From contig JAKQJM010000098.1 in the NCBI GenBank assembly GCA_029561145.1, forward strand, positions 1 to 64,000: 64,000 bases of DNA. Reading direction: 5' to 3'. The notes under the pieces were generated by a model that searched no databases, had not been told where the DNA came from, and worked only from the letters and a program-made list of their open reading frames with translations. The DNA comes from Pseudomonadota bacterium (GTDB taxonomy: Bacteria > Pseudomonadota > Gammaproteobacteria > Xanthomonadales > Rhodanobacteraceae). The first letter of the stretch is position 1; each line of letters starts with the position of its first letter. The position numbers and the translations under genes were made by a program. This document shows, piece after piece, positions 40,401-48,537 of the stretch.

Positions 40401-41741
40401 ATGCAGGTGCGCAACTGGACACAGGGCATTACCTTCAAGGCATTGGGTGTCGGCATGCTTGCACTGCTGATGCTGATTCCCTTGCTCACGGTCGAGGATC
40501 TGATCCGCGAACGTCACGGCCTGGAAGGCGAGGCCCGCCAGCGTATCGCCGAGCGATGGGGTGGTGCGCAGGTTGTCGGTGGCCCGGTGCTGGTCGTGCC
40601 GGTGCGCAAGCAGATCCAGAGCGAGAAGGGCTGGATCAGTGCGGATGAAGAACGCTACGTGCTGCCCGAAAAGCTCGCGGTCGAAGGCAGCCTGGCGACC
40701 GAAATTCGCCGATACGGGATCTACGCGACGCCGATCTATACCTCGTCGCTCTCGATGAACGGTCATTTCAAACGCGAGGCGCTGGCTTCGCTTTCCACGC
40801 ACGGTGGCGAGCCGCAATGGAGCCAGGCCGTGCTTCGGGTTCCGATTGCCGACGTCCGCGGCATTCGCAGCCTGTCGACGATCACGCTCGATGGCGACCC
40901 ATTGCAGTTCGGGCCTGGCACCGGCGGTGTGGGCGGTATCGCTGCAACCGAAGTGGCATGGCCTGCAGCCGCATCGATCGACAAGCGAACGCATGAATTC
41001 TCATTCGACATGCGACTGGCTGGTACCGCGACATTGAATTTTCTTCCGCTGGCCCGCCAGACGGATGTCCGCCTGCGCGGTTCCTGGCCAGACCCGAGTT
41101 TCTCAGGCGCCTTCCTCCCCGAAAGCCACGCCGAGACCGATTCCGATTTCAACGCGCACTGGCAGGTGCTGGACCTCAACCGGAACTTTGGCCAGCTTGG
41201 CGCCGTGGCGGAAATGAACGCGTTCACGCTGCAGCAATCGGCTTTTGGCGTGGACCTGTTTCAACCGGTCGGCACTTATCAACGCAATGAGCGGGCGGGC
41301 AAGTACGGGATCGTATTCATCGCGTTGAGCTTCGTCGCCTTGTTCCTGTTCGAGGCGCTCGGGCGCTGGCGTGTCCACCCGGTCCAATACCTGATGGTCG
41401 GCCTGGCCTTGTGCACGTTCTATGTGGTTCTGCTTGCGCTGTCCGAACAGATCGGCTTCGCCTGGGCCTACGCAATCGCCGCATTCTCCGTCGTCGGCAT
41501 CGTCGCGGGATACACGGTTGCTGCCGCGCAAAGCCGACGAGCCGGTGCAACGCTCGGAGCGCTCCTCGTATTGGTCTATGCCTTGCTTTACGGACTCGTC
41601 ATCAGCGAGCAGTACTCGCTCCTGATGGGCGCAGTCGCCTTGCTCGCGGGCATCACGGCATTGATGTATCTGACCCGTCGCATCGACTGGTACGGGGCCG
41701 GCATCGTCGCTGGTAGCGCAGCGGGTAGAATATCGCCATGA
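40401..41741 (+). CDS. creD: Inner-membrane protein CreD
   Basis: 446-aa CreD family protein. One N-terminal transmembrane helix (about 12-32), a large periplasmic domain (about 33-300), and five or six C-terminal transmembrane helices (from GIVFIALSFVALFLFEAL to LLMGAVALLAGITALMYL) match the family layout. CreD is a target of the CreBC two-component system and affects envelope stress and beta-lactam response; its biochemical role is unknown. No creB or creC is adjacent. It overlaps tsaB by 4 nt (ATGA). Confidence 0.92.
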   Translation: MQVRNWTQGITFKALGVGMLALLMLIPLLTVEDLIRERHGLEGEARQRIAERWGGAQVVGGPVLVVPVRKQIQSEKGWISADEERYVLPEKLAVEGSLATEIRRYGIYATPIYTSSLSMNGHFKREALASLSTHGGEPQWSQAVLRVPIADVRGIRSLSTITLDGDPLQFGPGTGGVGGIAATEVAWPAAASIDKRTHEFSFDMRLAGTATLNFLPLARQTDVRLRGSWPDPSFSGAFLPESHAETDSDFNAHWQVLDLNRNFGQLGAVAEMNAFTLQQSAFGVDLFQPVGTYQRNERAGKYGIVFIALSFVALFLFEALGRWRVHPVQYLMVGLALCTFYVVLLALSEQIGFAWAYAIAAFSVVGIVAGYTVAAAQSRRAGATLGALLVLVYALLYGLVISEQYSLLMGAVALLAGITALMYLTRRIDWYGAGIVAGSAAGRISP

Positions 41742-42445
41742 ACCTGCTTGCACTGGAAACTTCCACCGAATGCTGTTCGGTCGCGCTCGAATGCAACGGC
41801 GAAATCGTTGCCCGCAGCGAGTACGCCCCGCGCCGGCATGCCGAACTGCTGCTGCCGATGTGCGAGGAAGTGCTCGCCGAAGCAGGGATCGTGCGACGCC
41901 AACTCGATGCAATTGCGGTTGGCCGGGGACCCGGCGCATTCACGGGCGTGCGCCTCGCGATTTCTGCGGCGCAAGGCATCGCGCTCGCACTCGACGTTCC
42001 GGTCTTTCCGGTATCCTCGCTGGCGGCGCTTGCGCTGGATGTTCCAGTCGACGGTCATGCCCTGCTGGCTGTCATCGATGCGCGCATGGGCGAGGTCTAT
42101 GCGGGGGTGTTCGAGAGGGATATCGATGGCCTGGTTTCACTGATCGGGACCGAGAGCGTGGGTGCACCTGATCGACTGGTTCTGGCAGCGGGGTCGCCCT
42201 GGGCAGTGATCGGCACAGGGTGGGGAACCTATCGGGAGGCTATCGTTGCGCGCCTCGGGGCTCCGCCGGCGTGGGCCGAGAGCCAGCGTTTCCCGCAGGC
42301 CATCGCGGTTGCGCGACTCGCGCGGCGCAACCATGCCGCCGGGCAGGGCGTCGCCCCCGAGTTCGCCCTGCCGGTCTACCTGCGCGACAAGGTTGCGTAC
42401 ACGACGTCGGAGCGGAATCAGGCAGTACAAAGCGTCGGAACCTGA
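41738..42445 (+). CDS. tsaB: tRNA threonylcarbamoyladenosine biosynthesis protein TsaB
   Basis: 235-aa ASKHA-fold protein. The opening LALETSTECCSVAL, then ERHAELLLP-like RRHAELLLPMCEEVL and GRGPGAFTGVRLA are signatures of TsaB, the partner of TsaD/TsaE in t6A37 synthesis on ANN-decoding tRNAs. It lacks the metal-binding histidines of TsaD, as expected. It is translationally coupled to creD. Confidence 0.95.
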   Translation: MNLLALETSTECCSVALECNGEIVARSEYAPRRHAELLLPMCEEVLAEAGIVRRQLDAIAVGRGPGAFTGVRLAISAAQGIALALDVPVFPVSSLAALALDVPVDGHALLAVIDARMGEVYAGVFERDIDGLVSLIGTESVGAPDRLVLAAGSPWAVIGTGWGTYREAIVARLGAPPAWAESQRFPQAIAVARLARRNHAAGQGVAPEFALPVYLRDKVAYTTSERNQAVQSVGT

Positions 42446-42537
42446 CGACCGCGCACCCGCGGCTGTCACGTTGCGGTGACGATTCCGGGCTGCCCCTTTC
42501 CTTCGTAGAATGCCGGATTGCTGTCCTGGATATTCCA

Positions 42538-43800
42538 ATGACCCTGATTTCCGAAAATGTCCTGCAGAAGACACAAACCTATGCTGCCCGGTTCAGCGCA
42601 GTCGAGCCGTTCCGGCATGTCGTCATCGATGGATTCCTGCGCGCGGATTTCTGCCAATCGCTTCGAGCCGATTTTCCGCAGTTCGAGGATCGTCATGCGC
42701 TCAACGAGATGGGGCAGGTTGGCGGCAAGGCGGTGCGCATGGACGTGCGTGACATTTCGGAAGCCTATCGGCAGTTCGATCGCTATTTGCAAACGCCCGA
42801 ATTCCTGGGCTTCGTCTCCGAGGTCACCGGCATTCCCGACCTGCTCTACGACCCGGACTATGTCGGTGGCGGCACGCACGAGAACCGGCACGGGCAGGGC
42901 TTGGATGCGCACGTCGATTTCAACTATCACCCGAGGACAAAGTGGCATCGCCGTCTCAACCTGATCGTCTATCTCAACGAGGAATGGGATCGCTCCTGGG
43001 GCGGAGAACTCGAACTCCATTCCGATCCGTGGGACGCTGCGAACAATCGCACCATCGGCGTTCTGCCGATCATGAATACCGCGGTGATATTCGAAACCAA
43101 TGAGGTTTCCTGGCACGGGTTCTCCGAGATCCGGATGCCGGAGAGTCATCGTCAGACATCGCGCAAGTCCTTTGCGATCTACCTCTACACGCGCGAACGT
43201 CCCGCCGATGAGACTGCGCCGCCGCACGCGACGATCTATGTGCCCGAGATGATGCCGCTGGACTGGCAGGTGGGGCGCAGTCTCGATGATCGGGATCTGC
43301 GCGAATTGCGCAACCGGTTCGGACGACTGCGCACCCAGCTCCGGTTCCTGTATGACCGCGAGAAGCAGTTCGGCAAGCAGATCGCCGCCATGGAACATGC
43401 AATACACGAAGCGCGCGCTTCGCAGCGCATCGAACTGCAGGGTTATGCCACGCAGCCGCAGGGTGCGGTCGGCCTCTGGCCCGACGGATGGGTGACCGAC
43501 ACGCTCACGGCCACGTTTCTGCCTACGCGCAAGGCTACCAATCTGACCTTCCTCCTTTGGGCGCCGCCGCAACTGGCGGGCGACCAGGAATTGCAAATAA
43601 CAATTTCCGGCAAAACCTATGTGCAGAACCTGAGCCCGGGCGCACGCACTCCGGTGTCCTTGCCGCTGCGGGCGGCCAAAGGTGCGGAGATCAATCTCAG
43701 TATTCGCGCCTCTCGGACATGGATTCCGGCAGGTGAAGGATCATCCGGGGACCAGAGGAAGCTGGCCTACAAGCTGCTGTCCGCAAGCATGGATGGCTAA
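42538..43800 (+). CDS. 2-oxoglutarate/Fe(II) oxygenase with C-terminal extension
   Basis: 420-aa protein. The N-terminal half is a prolyl-4-hydroxylase-like double-stranded beta helix with iron ligands His125 and Asp127 (DAHVDFNYHP) and His193 (SWHGF), and 2-oxoglutarate-binding Arg209 (SRKSFAIYLY). A helical segment covers about 260-300. Residues about 305-420 look like a beta-sandwich (WPDGWVTDTLTATFLP, LQITISGKTYVQNLSPG), similar to glycan-binding or capsule-associated appendages. The substrate is unknown; relatives hydroxylate proteins or act with glycosyltransferases. It is paralogous to the gene at 47551-48495. It follows tsaB on the same strand after 92 nt. Confidence 0.82.
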   Translation: MTLISENVLQKTQTYAARFSAVEPFRHVVIDGFLRADFCQSLRADFPQFEDRHALNEMGQVGGKAVRMDVRDISEAYRQFDRYLQTPEFLGFVSEVTGIPDLLYDPDYVGGGTHENRHGQGLDAHVDFNYHPRTKWHRRLNLIVYLNEEWDRSWGGELELHSDPWDAANNRTIGVLPIMNTAVIFETNEVSWHGFSEIRMPESHRQTSRKSFAIYLYTRERPADETAPPHATIYVPEMMPLDWQVGRSLDDRDLRELRNRFGRLRTQLRFLYDREKQFGKQIAAMEHAIHEARASQRIELQGYATQPQGAVGLWPDGWVTDTLTATFLPTRKATNLTFLLWAPPQLAGDQELQITISGKTYVQNLSPGARTPVSLPLRAAKGAEINLSIRASRTWIPAGEGSSGDQRKLAYKLLSASMDG

Positions 43801-43943
43801 TCGCCGCTGCAACCGAGACGAGAACGCCGGGCCGAACGATTCGCTATCCCCTCACAGCGCACTGTCCGGGGCGACTGCCATGTGCCGGAGGCGCACGCGG
43901 GATGCCGTGCATGACGCACCGCCGGGAAATTGCTGGACGATGT

Positions 43944-44723
43944 TCATTGGAAATGGCGGCTGCGCGCGAGACAGAATGCGCGTTCATCGCCTTCTGCGCT
44001 CGCCGGATCGGAGTCGTGGATGTTGCCGACTGTCATGAAATCAAGGATGTCCCAGCCAGTCCGGTCCAGGATTCTGCGTAGCCCTGCGTCGGAGAAAATC
44101 CAGTAGTTGGTCGGGTCGTTGTTGGTTTCACTGGGCGACACCAGATAGGCGGAGGGCACTCCGTGAAGTTCGATTCGTTGGTGATTCAATCCCGGCGAGT
44201 CGCTCGAACCGGTCTTGCGGTTGAACCGCGTGACCCTCGTGCTGATCAGGGCAAAATGGGAGCGCCTGGCCAGATTTTCCAGCACGCCAAACGGATTCTT
44301 CAGGTGGTAGAGAATGCCGAGGAACAAGGTCAGGCCGTAACGATCACCCGGGAGTTCGAAACGATTGTCCAGATCCGCTTCGTGGATGCGGACTTTCGAG
44401 TTGAGGGCATCCCTTAGCAGCCGAACCCCGCGACAACCATTGAAATTGGTCGGCGGGAAATCGACAACATGAGCCTCATGGCCGAGCGATTCTAGGAAGA
44501 AGGCCGAGTCGCCATCTGCAGCACCGACATCGGCAACGGGCTGCGCGCCGATCAGAGCCGAGAATTCCCGATTCTGGCCGGTCAGCAACTTCTCGATCAG
44601 AAAGAAATTGTCCAGTGTTCCATACGGGTACCAGCCGAACTCCGATGGCGAAAGGTCGGCTTTGCGGATGTCCAGAAATTGCTTGAAGTCGCGGGATTTT
44701 TTCAGCAGCTCTGAAATGTTCAT
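43944..44723 (-). CDS. Class I SAM-dependent methyltransferase
   Basis: 259-aa methyltransferase with a Rossmann core. The SAM-binding motif I is ADVGAADGD (64-72), an acidic strand end appears near HEADLDNRF, and FLGILYHLKNPFGVLENLA is typical of the DUF1698/CmoB-like group. The N-terminal 60 residues are helical and conserved-looking (LSPSEFGWYPYGTLDNFF), as in methyltransferases from polysaccharide loci. The substrate is unknown; the surroundings suggest a sugar. It is last in a minus-strand run after the MBOAT and SGNH genes and convergent with the first oxygenase gene. Confidence 0.82.
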   Translation of the reverse strand: MNISELLKKSRDFKQFLDIRKADLSPSEFGWYPYGTLDNFFLIEKLLTGQNREFSALIGAQPVADVGAADGDSAFFLESLGHEAHVVDFPPTNFNGCRGVRLLRDALNSKVRIHEADLDNRFELPGDRYGLTLFLGILYHLKNPFGVLENLARRSHFALISTRVTRFNRKTGSSDSPGLNHQRIELHGVPSAYLVSPSETNNDPTNYWIFSDAGLRRILDRTGWDILDFMTVGNIHDSDPASAEGDERAFCLARSRHFQ

Positions 44724-44837
44724 GGGTTCCGGTGTCGGGATTGCTGAATGGGATGTGGCCTGGTGGCGTGCCGGGAAGCAGCCCGGGAACCAGCTGCCAA
44801 GGCAAAGACTACCAGAGCCGTTCGCTGCGCAACGAAC

Positions 44838-45968
44838 TCAGGTGCCGTTGTTCGCTTCGTAGAGCAGGGATTCCATTCTCGGGATCAGCCAGTCGCTGAA
44901 GCGTTGCCGCCCTGCGGCATTCTGGTGGTAGAAGTCGAAGAAATAGTGACATTCCTGCTGGTCGCCTTCCTCGAAGAATGTCGTTGCGTCAAGCAAATGA
45001 ATTTCGCCAGCGGCAGCCAGAGGTTGCAGTATCTGCAATGCCCAAGCGTGCAATGCGAAGTCTTTTTCTCCCCCGCGCGTGTAGCCAGGGACCGGCATCA
45101 GCACGACTACAGGCGGAATCTTCCAGTGCATCCCGCGAATCTGGTTCCGAATTAGCGCTCGCGTGCGCAGCATGAAATCCGGCAATGGCCGTCGCGACAG
45201 CAGTTCGGCAAAATCCGGACGATCCCTTTCGACGTCACGGATCTGGTTGCATTGCTGAACCAGGTCCACTCCGGGATCGACGCTATGCTTGAGGCTCTCG
45301 CAGCCAGTGAACGAGGCCGGATCCTGGTTGCACATATCCCCCATCGATTCCGGGTTTGCAAACAGCGAGTCTGTCGGGGGTGGTGCAGCGCCATATCTGA
45401 TGCGGAGAGGAATTCGCGATGGATTAACGATCAGGTTTCGAGCATCGTCGCGCCAGGCGAAGAGCGAGGAATAGACGCCGTAGGTTTCAAGGTTGCCTTG
45501 TTCAAATGGAACATGTGCTGCCACCCACGAGCTGTCGAACGCATCTCGAAAAGGTTCGACCAGGCCGAGTTCGTACGTGCCATTCCCCGGGAACGCGAAA
45601 TCCGCGTCTGCCAGCGCAATGATGCCCCCGCGTACTTCGGGACGACGATCCTGGAGCCAACGCGCGAGAATGCCAATCGTCATCCAGTGGCTTCCGGCCA
45701 AGCTGAGGTTGGCATGCACAAACCCATGCTTTTTCGCCGATTCGGCGAGGCGTTTGTGATCGATCCCATACAGGGGGCGTGAGCTGCCCAAAGTGACGAA
45801 GTCGATGCGCGACGCGGCGGGCTCCCGCAGGCTGCGTTTCAACGCAATGCTGGTGCCTGCATGGCTTTGACCGAGCGCGAGCGGTTCCCATACACCAAGC
45901 CGGAACGCAACTTCCAGAGCGAGCAGGCAAAACAGTGGAGCGAACAAGAGCAGGATTTTTCGAAACAT
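44838..45968 (-). CDS. Membrane-anchored SGNH-hydrolase-like protein (MBOAT partner)
   Basis: 376-aa protein with an N-terminal signal anchor (about residues 5-25, ILLLFAPLFCLLALEVAF) and an SGNH-type domain outside the membrane. The putative nucleophile is in GSSR (Ser62 or Ser63) and the C-terminal D-x-x-H is DFYH (Asp345, His348), giving a complete catalytic set. The architecture recalls AlgJ/AlgX or DltD-like acyltransferases that work with an MBOAT protein. It lies 146 nt downstream of the MBOAT gene on the same strand. ATG 45968 is preferred over TTG 45977. Residues 200-260 contain four cysteines (CNQDPASFTGC and others), suggesting a periplasmic disulfide. Confidence 0.75.
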   Translation of the reverse strand: MFRKILLLFAPLFCLLALEVAFRLGVWEPLALGQSHAGTSIALKRSLREPAASRIDFVTLGSSRPLYGIDHKRLAESAKKHGFVHANLSLAGSHWMTIGILARWLQDRRPEVRGGIIALADADFAFPGNGTYELGLVEPFRDAFDSSWVAAHVPFEQGNLETYGVYSSLFAWRDDARNLIVNPSRIPLRIRYGAAPPPTDSLFANPESMGDMCNQDPASFTGCESLKHSVDPGVDLVQQCNQIRDVERDRPDFAELLSRRPLPDFMLRTRALIRNQIRGMHWKIPPVVVLMPVPGYTRGGEKDFALHAWALQILQPLAAAGEIHLLDATTFFEEGDQQECHYFFDFYHQNAAGRQRFSDWLIPRMESLLYEANNGT

Positions 45969-46114
45969 TGCGGCCAACTCAAGGCGCGAGGTGAGGGATC
46001 AGTGCAAGCGTACCGGCGATCGCACGCATCGGATCGGGCACGGCGAGACGATATCCGGCTGGTCCGTTCGTGGCTATATCCGAGGAGCTCTCCATGACTG
46101 AAGGCATGCTTGGC

Positions 46115-47515
46115 CTAGAACTGAAAATAGATGAATGGCGCGCTCGCAGCCGGGGTCAGCCATATCATTGCCAGGATCGATGCGGTCAGTGCGCCGACAA
46201 ACAGCGGGCCCTCGCTTTCGGCGATACGTCGCTTGAATCCCGCGTGGCCAATGAACTGCAAGCTGGCGAGCATTGCCAACAGCAAGGCGAGACCGAGATG
46301 GCGATCCACCTGGAAATCGGCGGAAGTGACAGTCGCAAGACTCGAAAGGATCCTGCCCGCCGCAGCAAGATTGTCAGCGCGAAAGAATATCCAGGCAAAA
46401 CAGACCAAGTGGAATGTTGTCGCCACGCGAAATGCGCGCATGATCTTGCGATCCGAGTTCCAACCCGGGAACCGCTTCTGAATCGATCGTTCGACTGCGA
46501 GATAGGCTCCGTGCAATCCCCCCCAAATGACGAAATTCCAGCTCGCTCCATGCCAGATTCCGCCAAGCAGCATGGTCAGCATCAGGTTGACCTGGGTGCG
46601 GCCAGAGCCTTTTCGATTGCCGCCGAGCGAGATGTAAAGGTAATCGCGCAACCAGCGCGAAAGCGTCATGTGCCAGCGCCGCCAGAACTCCTGGATCGAT
46701 TCGGCGACATAGGGATAGTTGAAGTTTTTCGGGAAGCGGAAACCCAGTAGCAAGGCGCAACCAATTGCAATGTCGGTGTAACCGGAGAAATCACAGTAGA
46801 TCTGGAAGGCGAACGCATAGATGGCGAGCAGGGTGTCCCAGAAACCCTGGACAGTCGTGGCATCAAAAATGGGGTCGACTACCAGGGCCAGATTGTCGGC
46901 TACGACAATCTTCTTTACATAGCCCAGCATAATCAGGACGAGGGCATGGCGAACGGTCGTGTAGTCGACACGGCGCTCGCGATCGAGCTCCGTGAAAAAT
47001 TCTCCGTCTCTCACGATCGGTCCGGCTACGAGTTGCGGAAAGAACGCAATGAACAATGAATAGTCGAGGAAGTTTCGTCGCGGGGGACTGTCGCCTCGGT
47101 AGACATCGATCGTATAGGACATGCTCTGGAAGGTGTAGAACGAAATGCCGACGGGAAGCAGTAGATCGAGGGGCGCAACGCTCAGGTCGCTGCCAAGCAG
47201 CGTATCAACGGCATTCCAGTTGGCAATCACCCAATTGGCATACTTGAAGAAGAAAAGTACACCCAGATTGACGGCTAGACTGATGATGAGCAACGTGCGT
47301 GGCCGGCGTGCCTTTACCAGGCCGAGACCGATCGCATAGTCGGTGACCGTCGAGAAAAGGATCAGCAGCAGGTACAGCCAGTTCCACTGGCCGTAAAAAT
47401 AATAGCTCGCTGCAAGCAGCGTCAGCTTCTGCGCGACGGGCCAGGGTCGAAGCGACTGGTTGAGCGCCAGTACAACGACAAAGAACACGACAAAATGAAA
47501 GGAATTGAATAGCAC
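46115..47515 (-). CDS. MBOAT family O-acyltransferase (AlgI-like)
   Basis: 466-aa polytopic membrane protein with about ten transmembrane helices. It matches the AlgI/DltB branch of the membrane-bound O-acyltransferases. The invariant histidine is His322 in GGIWHGASWNF, and RRWHMTLSRWLRDYLYI (His282) and YPYVAESIQEFWRRW are the family core. AlgI-type proteins pass acetyl or other acyl groups across the inner membrane to a periplasmic partner that esterifies a polysaccharide. The SGNH-like protein downstream is the obvious partner. The acceptor glycan is not encoded here. Confidence 0.93.
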   Translation of the reverse strand: MLFNSFHFVVFFVVVLALNQSLRPWPVAQKLTLLAASYYFYGQWNWLYLLLILFSTVTDYAIGLGLVKARRPRTLLIISLAVNLGVLFFFKYANWVIANWNAVDTLLGSDLSVAPLDLLLPVGISFYTFQSMSYTIDVYRGDSPPRRNFLDYSLFIAFFPQLVAGPIVRDGEFFTELDRERRVDYTTVRHALVLIMLGYVKKIVVADNLALVVDPIFDATTVQGFWDTLLAIYAFAFQIYCDFSGYTDIAIGCALLLGFRFPKNFNYPYVAESIQEFWRRWHMTLSRWLRDYLYISLGGNRKGSGRTQVNLMLTMLLGGIWHGASWNFVIWGGLHGAYLAVERSIQKRFPGWNSDRKIMRAFRVATTFHLVCFAWIFFRADNLAAAGRILSSLATVTSADFQVDRHLGLALLLAMLASLQFIGHAGFKRRIAESEGPLFVGALTASILAMIWLTPAASAPFIYFQF

Positions 47516-47550
47516 GGCGTGTCAATCCAGTTCGAGCGCTGCAACCGCGA

Positions 47551-48495
47551 TCAGCGGCGCAGCCGCTCGCGGACGATCTTGGCGAGATAGCGCAGGCGGC
47601 CCAGATTGCCCGCGTACAGCATCGATTGCGCCTGTTCCAGCTGCGCAGTGAGGTGCGTGATATCGCGGTACAGCCGCTGATTGTGCTGATCGCGACGGTG
47701 CAAGAGGGTCCGCAATTCCTCGACATCCACATCGGCCAGGGTCTTGCCCGCGACGAAATGGGCGGGCAGGGCGCGATCGACGTAAATCGTCGAATGGGGG
47801 TCTGCCAGCTCCTCGGCCGGACGATCCTGCGTGTAGAAGTACAGCGCGATCGAACGACGGCTGAGGTTCTTGCGATCCTCCGGCAGCTCGATTCTGCGGA
47901 AGCCATGCCAACTCGATTCGGTCGTCTCGAAGATCACTGCGCGATTGAACAACGGGTTGACCAGTTTGATCCGATTGTCCCGTGCTCGCGGATCCGAATG
48001 CAGTTCGAGCGAACCTCCCCAGGCGTCGTCCCATTCCGGATTGAGGTACACAATGAGGTTCAGTCGTCGATGCCAGTTTTCGATCGGATGGCGGTTGAAG
48101 TCGACATGCGGATCAAGATCCTGGCCCTCGCGGTTCTCGTGCGTTCCGCCGCCGAAATAGAACGGATCGTAAAGCAGTTTGTCGACGCCGGTCAGATTGC
48201 CGATCAGGTCGAGGAATCCGGAACTCTTGATCAGTTCGTCGAGATCGCGATACGCGGTACTCAGATCGCGTACGCGCTCAACCGTGGACTTGTTGCCAAG
48301 CTCGCCCGCTTCGTTGCGTGCATTGCCTCGCTCGAAGCTGGGGAAGTCGGCGAGCAGGCGATGGGCGTAATCGGCCGAGAAGAAGTCCTCGATGACGACG
48401 TGGCGAAATGGCTCGCGTCGCGCGAATCGTTCGGCAATTTCAGCAGATCGCCGGATGACATCAGGATTGAGCAGGGTTTCAAGGTGATCGGACAT
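47551..48495 (-). CDS. 2-oxoglutarate/Fe(II) oxygenase
   Basis: 314-aa prolyl-4-hydroxylase-like oxygenase, paralogous to the protein at 42538-43800. It shares REPFRHVVIEDFF, GGGTHENR, WHRRLNLIVYLNPEW and GGSLELHSDP with its paralogue. Iron ligands are His130, Asp132 (DPHVDFNRHP) and His197 (SWHGF), with Arg213 or Arg214 for 2-oxoglutarate. It ends in a short coiled coil (about 265-300) and a basic tail, with no beta-sandwich extension. ATG 48495 is 42 nt past ptsI in the same direction, so it may be read from the phosphotransferase transcript. Confidence 0.85.
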   Translation of the reverse strand: MSDHLETLLNPDVIRRSAEIAERFARREPFRHVVIEDFFSADYAHRLLADFPSFERGNARNEAGELGNKSTVERVRDLSTAYRDLDELIKSSGFLDLIGNLTGVDKLLYDPFYFGGGTHENREGQDLDPHVDFNRHPIENWHRRLNLIVYLNPEWDDAWGGSLELHSDPRARDNRIKLVNPLFNRAVIFETTESSWHGFRRIELPEDRKNLSRRSIALYFYTQDRPAEELADPHSTIYVDRALPAHFVAGKTLADVDVEELRTLLHRRDQHNQRLYRDITHLTAQLEQAQSMLYAGNLGRLRYLAKIVRERLRR

Positions 48496-48537
48496 GGGGA
48501 GTCGGTGGAGGCGCTGGGATGGGGCAGCCGGCGGCAA

